64,000 nt of DNA, taken from contig OZ020590.1 of NCBI GenBank assembly GCA_963971535.1, forward strand, positions 154,773,417-154,837,416. The letters are read 5' to 3'. This document shows positions 1 to 11,047 of the stretch, one piece after another; position 1 is the first letter of the stretch; each line of letters opens with the position of its first letter. Under the pieces are notes generated by a model, which saw only the letters and a program-made list of their open reading frames with translations, made no database searches and was not told the DNA's origin. This DNA is from Notolepis coatsorum. Lineage: Eukaryota; Chordata; Actinopteri; Aulopiformes; Paralepididae. Made by a program: the position numbers and the translations under genes.

Positions 1-18
1 AGAGAGACCAGTCCTGAC

Positions 19-249
19 CTGCAGGAAGGAGACACGTTCAGCGTTCAGCTCCTGCTCTACGGCTCTGATTGTGTCTGAAAGGGTTGACATCTCTCTGTCC
101 AGCCCCTCAATCTTCTCCTTCATCGTCTGGCTCTTCTGCTCCTCTTCCTCATTCAGTGCAGCTAGCCTGGCCTCCTTTTCCTCATGGAGAAACTGGTGAA
201 GCTTCTTAAACTCCTCCTTAATCTGCTTCTCTGTGTGCAGGGCCTGGAC
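19..249 (-). CDS. TRIM E3 ligase gene, coiled-coil exon 3
   Basis: Coding exon of a fish TRIM35/TRIM39-like ubiquitin ligase. On the minus strand it opens after a CTCCAG acceptor and ends CTGCAG before a GTCAGG donor, giving 231 bp or 77 codons with no stop. The peptide starts [20 protein letters not shown] and continues as a heptad-rich, Glu/Lys-rich helix ending in ERVSFLQ. This is the signature of the long coiled-coil exon of TRIM genes (usually 231-234 bp), which drives antiparallel dimerisation. It follows exon 2 (393-488) in phase 0. Later exons, including any B30.2 domain, would lie before base 1 and are outside the window. The family call is firm; the exact paralogue is not determined. 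Confidence 0.85.
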
Positions 250-392
250 CTGGAGATTATGGGGTTAAAAATCATGTCTCTCCCACAATGGACTACAAAT
301 GTACAATAGCCCACTTATTTCTACAATGTGCAGGTTGAGTGCAGCTACAACCGTACAGTAAATTATTTATCATTAACACTGAATATTTGTAC

Positions 393-488
393 CTTTAAGT
401 ATTCTGCTGTGCGGACGCATGTTTGTTTGATTTCTTTAAAGGCCTGTAGCTTGTCGCGTAAGGTCTTCAGTGGAGCCTGGAGCTTCTT
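393..488 (-). CDS. TRIM E3 ligase gene, 96-bp exon 2
   Basis: A 96-bp phase-0 exon with acceptor CCATTGCAG and donor GTACAA. It encodes 32 residues beginning KKLQAPLKTLRDKLQAFKEI and ending RTAEYLK, the start of the TRIM coiled coil. A 96-bp second exon between the RING/B-box exon and the 231-234-bp coiled-coil exon is the standard layout of fish TRIM35-like genes. The RING/B-box exon that fits it in phase lies 21 kb away at 21,507-21,890. An (ATTC)n run and an L2 LINE begin immediately upstream in transcript order. Confidence 0.85.
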
Positions 489-524
489 CTGCAATGGAAT
501 TCATTCATTCATTCATTCATGATG

Positions 525-1753
525 CATTTCACTTGAAAGATGCAAGTCTCCCCCCTGAGGACTCTGAGCTGCAGCACCGGTTTCAACACACGGACTGGAG
601 TACGTTTGCCACCCAGGCCACCCTGGACTCCCACACTGACATTGACTCCCACACTGACATTGACTCCCACACTGACATTGACTCCCACACTGACATTGAC
701 TCCCACACTGACATTGACTCCCACACTGACATTGACTCCCACGCTGACATTGACTCCCACGCTGACATTGACTCCCACGCTGACATTGATTCCCACGCTG
801 ACATTGACTCCCACACTGACATTGACTCTCATGCTGACATTGACTACAACGATAACTGACTACAAAGTCAGCGCCCCCTCAATGGAGAGTGCTGATGCCT
901 CTCTCACGGACCAGCTTAACTCCTTTTAGGCACGGTTTGGTGCAGACAGTGGCGACGCTAGCTCACCGGCTGACGACGTCACTGACGCACCGGCTGTCAT
1001 GGAGGGGGGGGGGGGGGGCATCCGCGGGGGGGGGGCACTCTCTCATTGACGGAACACAGTGTGAGAAGAGTATTTATGCGGGTGAACACCAGGAAGGCTG
1101 CTGGCCCAGATAGGATAACAGGACGTATACCTAAGTCCTGTGCTAACCAGCTAGCCCCTGTGTTCACCACCATATTTAATCTATCCCTGGCGGAGTCAGT
1201 AGTCCCTGCCTGCTTCAAGGTGTCTACTATAATACCGGTACCAAAGAAACCCTCCCCAACAGGTCTGAATGACTACAGACCGGTGGCACTCACCTCTGTG
1301 GTCACGAAGTGTTTTGAGAGGCCGGTTAAGGATTACATTTGTGCCTCCCTCCCCAGTGATATGGACCCTATGCAATTTGCATACAGGCCAAATAGGTCCA
1401 CCGACGATGCGGTCTCCCAAGTACTGCACAGCACCCTCTCTCACCTAGACTGCCAGAAGGGGGGCTATGTGAGACTGTTGTTCATTGACTACAGCTCAGC
1501 GTTCAACACCATAGTCCCCACCAGACTGGTGGACAAGCTGATCGAGCTGGGTCTGAGCTCCGCTCTGAGCGCCTGGATACAGGACTTTCTGAGCGAAAGG
1601 CCCCAGGCGGTCAGGGTGTGGGGGTCAGACCTCCAAAACCATCACCCTGAGTATCGGGTCCCCCCAGGGCTGTGTCCTGAGCCCCCTGCTGTATTCACTA
1701 TACACACATGATTGTGTGGCCAAGTTCAGCTCCAAACTCCATAGTGAAGTTTG
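525..1753 (+). mobile_element. L2-type LINE, 5' part (reverse transcriptase fragment)
   Basis: Plus-strand non-LTR retrotransposon of the L2/Maui kind. The stretch before the satellite reads as L2 ORF2 (LQHRFQHTDWSTFATQATLD). An 18-bp satellite then replaces part of the ORF, and coding resumes at ITDYKVSAPSMESADASLTD. RT motifs follow: AGPDRITGRI, LNDYRPVALTSVVTKCFE, QFAYRPNRSTDDAV, and the catalytic palm LLFIDYSSAFNTI. Homology stops abruptly at IVKF, just before the expected FADD box. The matching 3' portion of an L2 lies at 19,863-20,883, so this is likely one element split by the kdm2a-containing block. The ORF has stops and frame changes and is dead. Confidence 0.8.
625..846 (+). repeat. 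18-bp minisatellite inside L2 ORF, about 12 copies
   Basis: Tandem 18-mer ACTCCCACACTGACATTG with A/G and C/T variants. It is in frame with the surrounding L2 ORF, where it encodes repeated DSHTDI or DSHADI. This suggests expansion from the L2 codons of TLDSHTDID. A second, longer array of the same unit lies at 20,884-21,312. Confidence 0.95.
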
Positions 1754-1949
1754 TCACAACTAAGTGACAAACAGTCATATGTAAACAAGAAAAGCCCACA
1801 CATAGCACATTAAATATACACTGTGTGTAAAACAACAATTGCAAGACTCTCAAAAAGAATCTAGTCCATACAAATCATTCAAACACAGTGACTGGTCACA
1901 GGAGTAGAAGACCCAACTGATGCTAGGAAGTGGAGAGAGTTCTCCTCAC
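1754..1949. other. Junction between L2 fragment and kdm2a intron
   Basis: About 200 bp of AT-rich sequence between the abrupt end of the L2 RT fragment and the LRR exon of kdm2a. On the kdm2a strand this is the start of the intron that should lead to the terminal exon. I find no terminal kdm2a exon here or anywhere down to base 1. Confidence 0.6.
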
Positions 1950-2171
1950 CAGACAGGTTGATGTCAGTGAGCGAGTCCCTGGTCGTGGTGGTCCCGGCTG
2001 CCGTGAGCAGGTTGACCGACTGGTCGTTGATGTGGTTGCAGTAGCTCAGGTCCAGTCTGGACAGCGAGGGCATCTGCCTGCTTATCAGCCGGAGAGACGT
2101 GTCCGTGACGTCCAGGCCGGCCAGACGCAGGTCCATCACATGCCGCAGCTTACAGCGGTTGTCTATCTGGC
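1950..2171 (-). CDS. kdm2a: KDM2A exon, C-terminal leucine-rich repeats
   Basis: A 222-bp exon (acceptor CACTCAG, donor GTGAGG) encoding LRR repeats: [20 protein letters not shown], then [40 protein letters not shown] and [11 protein letters not shown]. It closely matches KDM2A/FBXL11 residues just before the last exon. It ends one base into a codon, as expected for LS-D. The LRRs of FBXL proteins bind substrate for the SCF ligase. The terminal exon that should encode the CNKVTDQCL... repeat and the C-terminus is absent from the window. Only about 1.46 kb, filled by L2, separates this exon from an exon of a different gene (TRIM). Confidence 0.93.
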
Positions 2172-2632
2172 CTGAGTGAGAACAGAATGGAGAACATTGC
2201 GTTAACACAGATGAACACTTGGATTCTATTTATTTATTTATCTATTCATCTCAAAATGATAACTGGAACACAACTGCCTTTAATTAGCTGAAGAGTAGAA
2301 GCGGTGACAGATGTTTCAGCCCTTGGCCTTCATCAGTGTACTCTTCATCAGTGTACTCTTCGAGAGCTGAAACGCCTCTACCTGTTTCTACTCAACTAAT
2401 TAAATGTTTGAAATGCAGTTGCATTCCAGTCATTATTTAGAGTTTTTTTTTTTTTTTTATAATATTTATGGTGAAGAGGAAGAGTCTTGTATTGAGCAGA
2501 ATAAAGTTCCTCCCGTTTCTAACCATCTAATAATCCCTTCGGATCGCTGGGATATCATTAGATCCACTGGGGGTGGGGTTCCTAATGTGCTCCTAATTGG
2601 TCCGATCATGCGGTCCCACGGCCAGTTCCTAC
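2172..2632. other. kdm2a intron with unclassified repeat
   Basis: No coding signal. It contains a short internal duplication (TTCATCAGTGTACTCTTC twice near 2330-2360) within a stretch of the common fish type that pairs GTTTCAGC with GCTGAAAC, then a T16 run near 2443. Confidence 0.5.
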
Positions 2633-2794
2633 CTGGTCTGTTGTCTGTTGGGGGAGAGAGCAGGTCCCTCATCTGGGCGTCTTTGAGTCCTTCCACCCAT
2701 TGGACATCCAGGGTGCGCAGCGGGGGGCAGCTGGAGGTGCAGAGAGCGGACACGGCCTCCCAGGAGCACCCAGAGAGCAACAGAACCCGCAGAC
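2633..2794 (-). CDS. kdm2a: KDM2A exon, leucine-rich repeats
   Basis: A 162-bp exon (acceptor CTCTCAG, donor GTAGGA). With the split Gly codon from the previous exon it reads [19 protein letters not shown], then [20 protein letters not shown] and [11 protein letters not shown]. The [20 protein letters not shown] stretch is specific to KDM2A; KDM2B has a different sequence here. Phase 1-1 on both sides is consistent with the neighbouring exons. Confidence 0.94.
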
Positions 2795-3277
2795 CTGAGA
2801 GCCATGACGCAACATAACATGCTCAATTGACCGATACAAACAGAGCCAATTTCTTAAAGGCCCAATCAGTGACCCAAATGTTACTAAATCTAAGAAATAG
2901 GAATCATTGTCAAGTTGATTGACCGAGCTCTTGATACAAGAACTAACACTACACAACAAGGACATTTGTATTGTATTTGCTGTCTGTAAATGGTTTGTTT
3001 ACACAGGAGTAAAAACTGATCAATATTCCCAATTTACAAAAAGGGGTTAAGAAAGTAAATTAGACGAGAGTCTAGAGATCTGTCTTTTATCTGCCTCCAT
3101 GAAATAAAGAATTTAAGATGCAAAAGCGCGTGTCCGTCCCTTCAGAGTGCAAGATCCTTCATTGTTTGATAATGATATTTCTTGCTATGTGTAACCAATA
3201 GCCTTAAACGCAGTTTGGATCAACTACTGTCCTTCTGCAATGTATGTGAATCAACATACCCCACATTGATATGTTAA
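2795..3277. other. kdm2a intron, no feature seen
   Basis: AT-rich intron sequence between the LRR exon and the TTAA target site of the piggyBac-like MITE. I see no exon or repeat that I can name. Confidence 0.5.
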
Positions 3278-4152
3278 CACTTTGGATGCCACGGACGACA
3301 TAACACGTGTTATCAGCCCGCCCCCTGAATGCCCACGACGACAAATATCATTTTATTTTTTTATTGGCGATCTGAATTAATATTTCATCAACCGAGTCTA
3401 CCGTTGGGAAACCAGCCCCATCAGGAGCTCAGATGTGGAAAAAAGCGCCCCCTATCGTCTCCCAGATGGTAATGCACCCTTTTGGAATGGACTGGGGAAA
3501 AAAAATCCGGAATCCACATTTTACTTCTCCCGCATGTACCCCGAGCCGATCGGATTCATTGTAGAGCATTGGATCAATAAAAGGATCGATTTTTGGAATG
3601 GCAATCAGGAATTGGAATAATCTTTTTGGATACCATCTGATCTCAGGTAAGGAATCTATTTTACCACTCTCAGGATAATCAGACCTGTTTTCACGGAGAT
3701 ATAAGCTTTTCCCCTATGTGTGACATATGGCTGTTTGGCTGTGCGAGCGATCAGAAAATATATCAGATCAGATATCAGATCGCCTATATAGCGTGCATAC
3801 GTACACATATACTATCGATAATCTAGCGTTTATTTGAAAACGATTAATAAATAGGCCGACAAATTTGAACGTTTTTTGTGTGTATTCTAGAATATTACGT
3901 TTATTATGGAATATTTTTATTTTCCTTGAAAACAAGGGCTTTTCAAGATGCTATAAAACGGAAATTAACCGATAAAAAAAACAATCCGCTTCGACAATGT
4001 TGACTGGAAAATGAGTCATTGGATAAGCGACGGGCAGATTAGACACATGGCCATAATTTAAAACATAGATTAGGCGATATTAACGCTAACATTGAAGTGG
4101 ATGATGGGCATTCAAGGGGGTAAAAAGGAAAACACGGCCGGCTCTGAAAGTG
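3278..4152. mobile_element. piggyBac-like MITE with TTAA target duplication
   Basis: TTAA flanks both ends (3274-3277 and 4153-4156). Inside, the ends are CACTTTGGATGCC and the inverted GGCTCTGAAAGTG. A subterminal inverted pair, CCCCCTGAATGCCC near 3320 and GGGCATTCAAGGGGG near 4107, strengthens the call. TTAA duplication with CAC-type ends is the hallmark of piggyBac-class insertion. It is 875 bp with no transposase, hence non-autonomous. It lies in the kdm2a intron between the LRR exon and the F-box/LRR exon. Confidence 0.75.
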
Positions 4153-4238
4153 TTAAAGGCCCAGTATGTGATTCTGTTTACCATTATGTATTGTCCATAC
4201 ATCAATAGTAGCCATGGTTAAACCCTTGGCATGCGTAC

Positions 4239-4402
4239 CTGGTAATCTGTTTATAAGCCAGCTTAGTTGTTTCTTGGATATGTTGGTCCAGCTGAGGTCC
4301 AGTGAGAGCGGCTGTCTGCGGATCACACCGCTGAGGATGAGCCCAGTGATGGACGAGCAGCGGTTCAGGTCGATCTTTGTCCAAAGTCTCTTATCACAGC
4401 AC
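4239..4402 (-). CDS. kdm2a: KDM2A exon, end of F-box and first LRR
   Basis: A 164-bp exon (acceptor TGGCCAG, donor GTACGC). The first base completes the Trp codon of KTWNRW from the previous exon. It then encodes [38 protein letters not shown] and [17 protein letters not shown]. This is the C-terminal F-box helix and first leucine-rich repeats of KDM2A. The F-box recruits SKP1 and links the protein to an SCF E3 ligase. It ends one base into the Gly codon, as the next exon requires. Confidence 0.94.
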
Positions 4403-4589
4403 CTGGCCACCAAGCACAAAGACAGTTCAGCGACAAACCATACTTCATCGCATACTTTATGTCTAAAAAGGTCATAAAAGGACGATACCGGTCTGTTTGA
4501 CATGTGGGTTCCAAGTCATTCTTGCCTTGAAAAAAAAGTCCTACAGTGCTGTGCAGAGCACAACAGGGTCTTGTAATCATTCTTGTCAT

Positions 4590-4591
<2 letters not shown>

Positions 4592-4640
<49 letters not shown>
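4592..4640. repeat. (GT)n microsatellite
   Basis: About 24 uninterrupted GT dinucleotides in the kdm2a intron. Confidence 0.97.
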
Positions 4641-4641
<1 letters not shown>

Positions 4642-5529
4642 AGTGTCTTGTGTTCACATCAGCCATAACTCCTATAGTTCCGATCCGATTTGGATGAAAG
4701 TTTGTTGCACACAGGTTGAAAGCAGGCCAATATATTTCAACAAGTATTTTATTTGAATACATTTCCACCATTGTCCATTGAAATCAATATGGAGGATAAA
4801 TGTTAGACCATTTGGCCAGTAATCAGCTTTCTGGCTCCAGTTTGCAACATGGAGATGCCAGAGTGAACCTTGTATTGTAGTTGATATACCTTAAATGCAT
4901 TAAAAACTCACCCCCAGCTAATCCCCTAGTTCCATCAATATTATGCTGTCAGAACAGCCTCATGTATGTCGATTAGAAGTATTTAACGTTTGCTATTGCT
5001 TTAGCAACAAGTTGATCAATCTAGTGATCTTTGTCAAAATATTTTTTCATTATTTCAGAACATCTCTTAATCATATTATAACAAGACTGTGCTAGCTAAG
5101 CAGCAGCGCTGTGTTTATAGGTGAAGTATGTACAATGCTATTTTGGCCAAACAAGATGGCTGGTCTGAGCATAAAGCACATCACACATTCCACACGCCCA
5201 CTTTCAGTCTCCAAGGGAAAGAGAGAATCCTTCCATTTATTTGTATAACTTGCTTTAAAAGTGAAATACAAATACTTCTGACAATTTAAAAGAGACCCAT
5301 CACAGCTGTAGAAGAAGTGGATGTGGTGAATCATCAGGTGTGCCCTGTGCCGCTAGGCCCGCTATGGTTTATAAACAGTTCTCCAGGACTCTGAGTACTT
5401 AATGGCTCATGTGCACCGCTGTCACAGCCAGCGATTCCAAAGATGAAGGACATACGCATGCAGAGGAATGGAGGTAGATTCTAGTGAAGCGTCTCCCATT
5501 CATAGCAGGAAAGAAATATAAGCTAATAA
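4641..5529. other. kdm2a intron, no feature seen
   Basis: No exon, tandem array or terminal inverted repeats that I can support. Short ORFs here do not resemble known proteins. Confidence 0.5.
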
Positions 5530-6117
5530 GGGCTGGGACTTTATCGCATTAATTTCGATTAATTAACTACAGAATGAATTAAAAGAAAAAAAATGTATGC
5601 ATTTAATCGCATGATGATTTTTCTTTATTGTGTAAGAATGTTACCTTTCAAATGAGACCAGACCCATGCATGTGCTATAAGTATAAAGTATAATAAATAG
5701 CTAATAACTTCTTTTCTTAGTCTGAATAAAATAAAATAAGAGAAATTGAGATCAATCAAGAGTTTTATTTTTTTCAATGGTCAACTGTTCTGGAATGTAC
5801 TTGAAAGTACTGCGTTTTACTTTTACCTCGAAAGTGCTTGAGTTTACAAAAGGTCCTTTGTGCTGCCGCCTATATATATATATTATTCCTAAAATTGCTG
5901 CACTTTGTTAAAAATTGCATTGATCTGTTGGTCTGTGTAGTAGCTAATACAGGATTTCGCTGCTTAAACGTATGTATATGCATTTATTCACTCGTATAAC
6001 AAAATGTATTTGAATTGAAAAACTTTGCTTTTCGCATCAAATATTGATATGAGATTAAAATGTAATACATTTTCGATTAATTAATGAATTAATTCGAATT
6101 GTATCGAGTCCCACCCA
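5530..6117. mobile_element. AT-rich MITE with GGCTGGGACT-like inverted ends
   Basis: The left end reads GGCTGGGACTTTATCG, and the inverted right end reads GGGTGGGACTCGATAC. The interior is rich in TTAATTAA/ATTCGAATT motifs. A clear target duplication could not be fixed, so the superfamily (probably hAT) is tentative. Confidence 0.5.
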
Positions 6118-7378
6118 GTAATAACACATTTTCATAGGTGTGCATACCTTCGCAAAGCCCTCTCGAGTCTAAGGGTGTAATTATAATTTATTTATATATA
6201 TATATATATATAATTATTTATTTTAGAAGTTTATACCTTCATTTATTTAGGAGAAATATTATCAATACACCTCTAAAAATTCTAAAAACCTGCTAGGATA
6301 AAGGGTGCATGTAGACGTGAACAACAGTAGCATTCAGAGAGCTAAACTAGCCGAGCAAGCCGGCAAAAAACAAACGGCTGATGGAAAGATGGCCAAGCGT
6401 GAGAGAGAAGAGAATGCTGCATTCCCCCAAAAGAAAGAGAGGAATTAATACCAAGACAGTTCTATTGAGTTTGGCTTCATATTTATAGGCAATGGGCAAA
6501 ATCTTTACTAAATGTGTCATTTGCGGCGAGACGTTGAGAAATGGTGGAATGTAAAGCATGAAACCCAATGCAAAGTGAAGTGACACCAGACTACTAAACA
6601 GCCCGAGACGGTGGGTCGACCCGGGGAGCTGGTCCTCATAAGAAAGAGGAACCTGTGGTGACAAACCGGCCCCAGAACATTAGGGGAACGTTTTCCCAGG
6701 ACTGGAAGAGACCAGGCATTGTGTGAGTGCTCTCTCTATTGCGCCAAAAAGCCACATACATAAAAGATATTTCAAAAGAAGTAGGCTACTTTTCTCCCAT
6801 ATGTGGGTAGTCAGTTATGTCAGTTATGTCAGTGTATACAATGGTAAAATAGAGGTTGGGAAAAAGTTGGGAACCACCGCATAGACAACGCATGGGGCAC
6901 TAACTTGCAGAGCGGAGCCCTGACGTATTACGTTGACTTCTCACACCCAAATGAGGTTTATATTCTAGTATTGATAGCAGGTCTGAATCAGAATCAGAAA
7001 TCTCATTTGCGTGTAAGAGCTCTCACCTCTCACACACAAACATGTCAAAAGACTGGCAAGGTCTTTTAAAAGTGTGAGGTTCTATTTTTTGGATATTGTG
7101 TTTTAGGTTGTGTTTTAGGTTGTTTGATAATGATAACTCAAATGAATAATTATAAATAAACCTGGAAAAGGAAAGACTCCAGCATGCCGGTTTTGTAACT
7201 TTTTCACATTATGGTGGAAATGTGAATATTATAAACATCCACTATAATGTATATAATGTCTTCACTTGAAAGACATCAGCATGCTTGAGTTGTTCCTTTA
7301 TCAAGATGTCTGATGTTCATCATCAGTACAGAGCATCAACCAGAACAAACAACTTGAGTAAATTAGCTGTATATTCAC
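6118..7378. other. kdm2a intron, simple repeats only
   Basis: Contains a short (TA)n run near 6196-6212 and otherwise unclassified AT-rich sequence. No exon seen before the donor of the F-box exon at 7378. Confidence 0.5.
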
Positions 7379-8196
7379 CATCTGTTCCAGGTCTTGCTAA
7401 CGCTCATGCAGACACACAGCTCGTTGTGTGCGAGATACCCAAAGATCTTCATCCACACCTCCCTGTGCAGGACGTGGGTCTTCCCGTCCACCAGGGGCAC
7501 TCTGTCAGGAGGAGGGCTGACGGGGGGCGGCCGGATGACGTGGCGCTCCATCTGGACACACTTGGGCAGGGAGCGTGGGGGGGCGGGACGGGTGGTCGGG
7601 GAGCTCCTGTTGAAGCCCAGCGGAGTGATCTGACTGGTGTAGAAGTGCCGCAGCTCCCAGGGGGTCCCGTTCATCTCCTTGGCCCTGAGGTGGGTCAGGT
7701 CACCGCCGTTGCGGAAATGCCTCCTGGGCTCCTCGTTCTTGCTCTCCAGCTCCACCTTGAGGGGTTGGCGGTTCTCGTTGGCCAGGCACTCCTCAGTCTT
7801 CTGGATCTCCTGGCTCAGTGCTTTGCTCAGCTCCTTGCTCAGCTCCTTGTTGGGCAAACGGCGTTTGCGGCGAGCTTTGGGGAGTGGACCTTTCTCCTGG
7901 GTCTCACTGCCACCCTCGCTGCTGGGGCCGGTCTGTGGAGAGCTGCAGTGAGACTGGTCGCTGTCCAGGAGGGGCATTTTAATAGCAGGACTAAAAGGTT
8001 CTGTCTTTGAGTCTCTGTCATCTGCTTCTTCCTCTGCCTCTCCAAAGCGTCCCCTCCTCTCTATGGCGCTCCGGAAGTGAGACTCCCTTTCTTCTTCTTC
8101 ATCCTCCTCCTCCTCCTCCTCCTCCTCCTCTTCGTCGTAGTCTTCCGTCATGATTTGATACAGAAGCTTTGGGAAGAAAGGATCGTCCAACCTCCC
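7379..8196 (-). CDS. kdm2a: KDM2A exon, acidic linker and F-box
   Basis: An 818-bp exon (acceptor TTCCACAG, donor GTGAAT), fully open. It begins GRLDDPFFPKLLYQIM, then an acidic run of more than ten Glu encoded by a (TCC)n repeat, then a basic block (KARRKRRLPNKELSKELSKA) matching the KDM2A linker. The proline-rich motif MERHVIRPPPVSPPP is diagnostic of KDM2A. The last residues, THVLHREVWMKIFGYLAHNE through SKTWNR, start the F-box. KDM2A is a nuclear CpG-island-binding H3K36 demethylase. This exon supplies linker and SCF-binding function, not catalysis. It ends two bases into the Trp codon completed at 4402. Confidence 0.95.
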
Positions 8197-8345
8197 CTGT
8201 GGAAAAACATTTAAGAGGCAAGTAAGAGAAATGTGACTAATGACATCCCTAAGACATTTGTGTTCAAAACTATCTAATGTTATAATAATAATAATGCAAA
8301 AATTCTTCAGTCACTGCAAGTAAGAGAGCAGAGCACATAATGTAC

Positions 8346-8634
8346 CTTCTTCCTCATGCAGAGATCCTCTTCCTCATCATCATCGAAGAGCTTCCTCTTC
8401 TTCCTCAGCTTGTCCTCAGGCCTGGGTCTGGGCAGGCCACACGGGGACAGCAGAGGCGGCTGTCTGTCGAGAGATTCATCTGGTCTGTACCTGGGTGTCT
8501 CCTCCCTATCGGGTCTCCTCTTGGCTGTAGATGGAAGGTCGCTCTCCTCCTTCACAAGTTTCTGCTCCCTCAGGAGGGAGCCATGGAGGTTGGAGGCGTA
8601 CTTGAAGCCGGGGCCTCTCTTTTGCTTCGATACC
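8346..8634 (-). CDS. kdm2a: KDM2A exon, basic linker after PHD
   Basis: A 289-bp exon (acceptor ATCGAAG, donor GTACAT) beginning QKRGPGFKYASNLHGSLLRE, which matches the KDM2A segment right after the PHD finger. It continues through STAKRRPDREETPRYRPDES and ends in a basic/acidic stretch (KLRKKRKLFDDDEEEDLCMR, KK). The acceptor is weak in pyrimidines, but the peptide match and phase fix it. No stop is present. Confidence 0.92.
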
Positions 8635-9231
8635 AAAAGGGACAAAATGGGGCAAGACAACTTTATACCTTTAGCCTATATCAAGACGGGAGGGACTGCA
8701 CTGAGCTACAAGGGGTACCCTAAGGGTTGATTAAGTAAATACTGTGCCCATGTGCCAAGAACAATACTACATTGTAAACCGTTTCCTGCCTCTGTGACAG
8801 ACAAGACTAAAATCATGTGATGCAGAACCTAGATAAACAGGAAACGGCAACCTAGTAACAAAATTTGTACAGTACAGTACAGTATCTCTTCTAGGCATGG
8901 ACCGATACCACTTTTTTTCATTGCCAAGTCATAAACTTTCATATCAGACCATATCAAGTACTGATCCGATTCATTGCTTTTACTAAACAGTATTCACCTT
9001 GTGTTTTTAGGCAACAAGGACACTGCCATCTTGCCAATTTTGTCTTTCAACTTCCTATGAGCTTGTGACACTGTATCAAGAAAGGTCTATATTAGTCTTT
9101 AAGGTGCGTAATCTTTTAACGAAAAACGCTGCGCGCTCCTGCTCCAGGAATACAAATCACATACAAATGTATTAAGCCGCTGAGTAATCTAAAAAGCAAT
9201 AACTACATAACACACTTCTATTGGTACTCAC
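8635..9231. other. kdm2a intron, no clear element
   Basis: Intron between the PHD end exon and the linker exon. A hAT-like stretch (GGCATGGACCGATACCA near 8895) hints at an old transposon, but no paired ends are visible. Confidence 0.45.
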
Positions 9232-9318
9232 TTTTCCTGTTTTCCCAGCGTGGTTGCACTTGGGACATTCCCAGCAGTTAAGAAGTTCATCATTCACCAC
9301 TCCCGATCCGTCATTCAC
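9232..9318 (-). CDS. kdm2a: KDM2A exon, end of PHD finger
   Basis: An 87-bp exon (acceptor TTTCTCAG, donor GTGAGT) too short to be obvious as an ORF. It encodes [20 protein letters not shown], then CNHAGKTGK. This is the last zinc-ligand part of the KDM2A PHD finger (CWECPKC). It joins QKRGPGFKY in phase 0, exactly as in KDM2A. Confidence 0.93.
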
Positions 9319-9542
9319 CTGAGAAAGTTGTAAGAAACCCAGAATTTCAGAAAAGGAACGGACAGACGGGAGTCTGCAGCCGTTTCCTCGTCACAAAGCA
9401 TCATGCAGAGGGAAGTGAAAGTGATTATTACGACCTTCTTCTGTATGAGTACAGAATATTTAGCTATTTGCAACAAGTACAAAAGAAAGGGGAAACAAAC
9501 TCCATGCCCATTGCGCAATAACTTTTTAAGAACACCTACTTC

Positions 9543-9890
9543 TGGCGCCTAGGTGGTGTAGTGGGCAAGGCGCTCGCCACCAATGCAGGAGACGCTGGGT
9601 TCGAGCCCAGCTCTCCGCATTGCTATCAGCTTGGCTGGTCGTTCATACTAACACAATTGGCAGTGTTAGGGGGTGGGAAAGCTGATGGGTGGGGATCGGA
9701 CGTTGTGGACAGCGACTCCTACAGGTCGGTTGGTGCGCCTGCGCAGCAGAATCAGGAAGCAACGGGGGCGGCGTGTCCCTCGCACGCAGACCCCAGACGC
9801 TGAGCGATCGCGCTGTGCAGGTGAAAAGATGCGACGGTGGGGACATGTGATGTAAGGCTTCGTCCACATTGCAGCCAGCTTGTGGGAGGC
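9543..9890 (+). mobile_element. tRNA-derived SINE in kdm2a intron
   Basis: The head resembles a tRNA gene: a box A-like TAGTGGGCAAGG and a box B GGTTCGAGCCC spaced as in a pol III promoter (about 9550-9615), followed by a non-tRNA body. It is typical of fish tRNA-SINEs. The 3' boundary is approximate, and an L2-type LINE tail lies 160 bp downstream. Confidence 0.65.
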
Positions 9891-10049
9891 ATGGCCTAAC
9901 AGCGTTCGAGACAGGGGAGGGTAGAATTGGACGATACGAAATTGGGATGGGAGAAAAATAGAAAATGTGAGAAAAAAAGTAGATGATAAAAAAAAGAACA
10001 ACTACTTCTAACTTCTAACTCTGTCGGTGTGGCATCTATAATATGTTGT

Positions 10050-10523
10050 CGTTGTGCCAGTAACGTGGTGGGGGTGGAGCTAGACTCTCTGGCGGTGGTG
10101 TCAGAGAGGAGGAGCCTCGCTAAGCTCCACACCATCATGGACAACCCCTCCCACCCATTATACATGGACTTGGCTGATAGAAGGAGCATGTTCAGTGTTA
10201 GACTATGACTCCCCAGATGCAACACTGAACGGCACAGGAAGTCCTTCATTCCAACAGTCATCAGACTCTATAATGCATCACTGTGCCTCACTGAGTCACT
10301 GAGCACAGAGTGACATCACAAACTCTGGCATATCTTCATGGACTTTTTGCGACAATTTTATTTTACATATTTTACTGTATATTAGAGAATGTATATACCG
10401 GACTGTATTTTTATTCCTTATTCTTATTTGTGACTTTAGATTTTTGACTACCTAAATGTTTACTGTGAGCGATCTGTGGTGCTGAATTTCCCTCGGGATC
10501 AATAAAGTACTTCTATTCTATAA
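10050..10523 (+). mobile_element. L2-like LINE 3' end
   Basis: The 3' terminal part of a non-LTR element on plus. It encodes a degraded RHRKSFIPTVIRLYNASLC-type C-terminus (about 10,225-10,285), then a UTR ending GGGATCAATAAAGTACTTCTATTCTAT. The 5' part is truncated, as usual for LINE insertions. Confidence 0.7.
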
Positions 10524-11047
10524 TATTCTGTTGGTGTGCCATCTATACTACTGTGAGAAATAAAACAAATAGATTATACACAAGCTGTTGTGCGTTATAG
10601 ACAACATAGACAGGTTTGACGAAGCAGTTGTGTTCTTTTTCTTTTTGACAGAATGGTTACGTGGGTGTACGCTACTTTACATGTTGCTTTGCATTTAGTT
10701 CAGGAAAATATCATCGGCAATGTGACTACTAGGACTCATACCATCTTTACTATTAGATGATTTCATCTAGGTATAACCTTGCCAGGCAATAGAGGTTGCC
10801 CGATTCCAAATGCAAAGAAAAGTTATTTGTTGGGTTTAGTGTAACATAAACAGGAAGTCCACACCAGTGACTCATCCAGTTGTGTTTTAAGACTTCTGTC
10901 CAACCCTCTGAGTCATGCAAGACAGTAGCATGACCAGGCACATTACAGTAAGTAGGATGACCTGGCATTCTGGTCACATTACAATAAACAGGTGAGTCAC
11001 AAAGTAAAATCACCTGACTCTGGTAGCATCGGCTAGTCTTTTCCTAC

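Noticed and set aside
470-859. Open frame with DSHTDI repeats as a secreted or repeat protein
   Set aside because: It is the 18-bp satellite inside a degenerate L2 ORF; the opposite strand and another frame are equally open.
7285-8010. Plus-strand ORF opposite the kdm2a F-box exon
   Set aside because: Antisense shadow of the kdm2a exon, whose minus-strand peptide matches KDM2A throughout.
9546-9620. A functional tRNA gene
   Set aside because: A and B box-like motifs are present, but the head is followed by a SINE body and I could not fold a proper acceptor stem.
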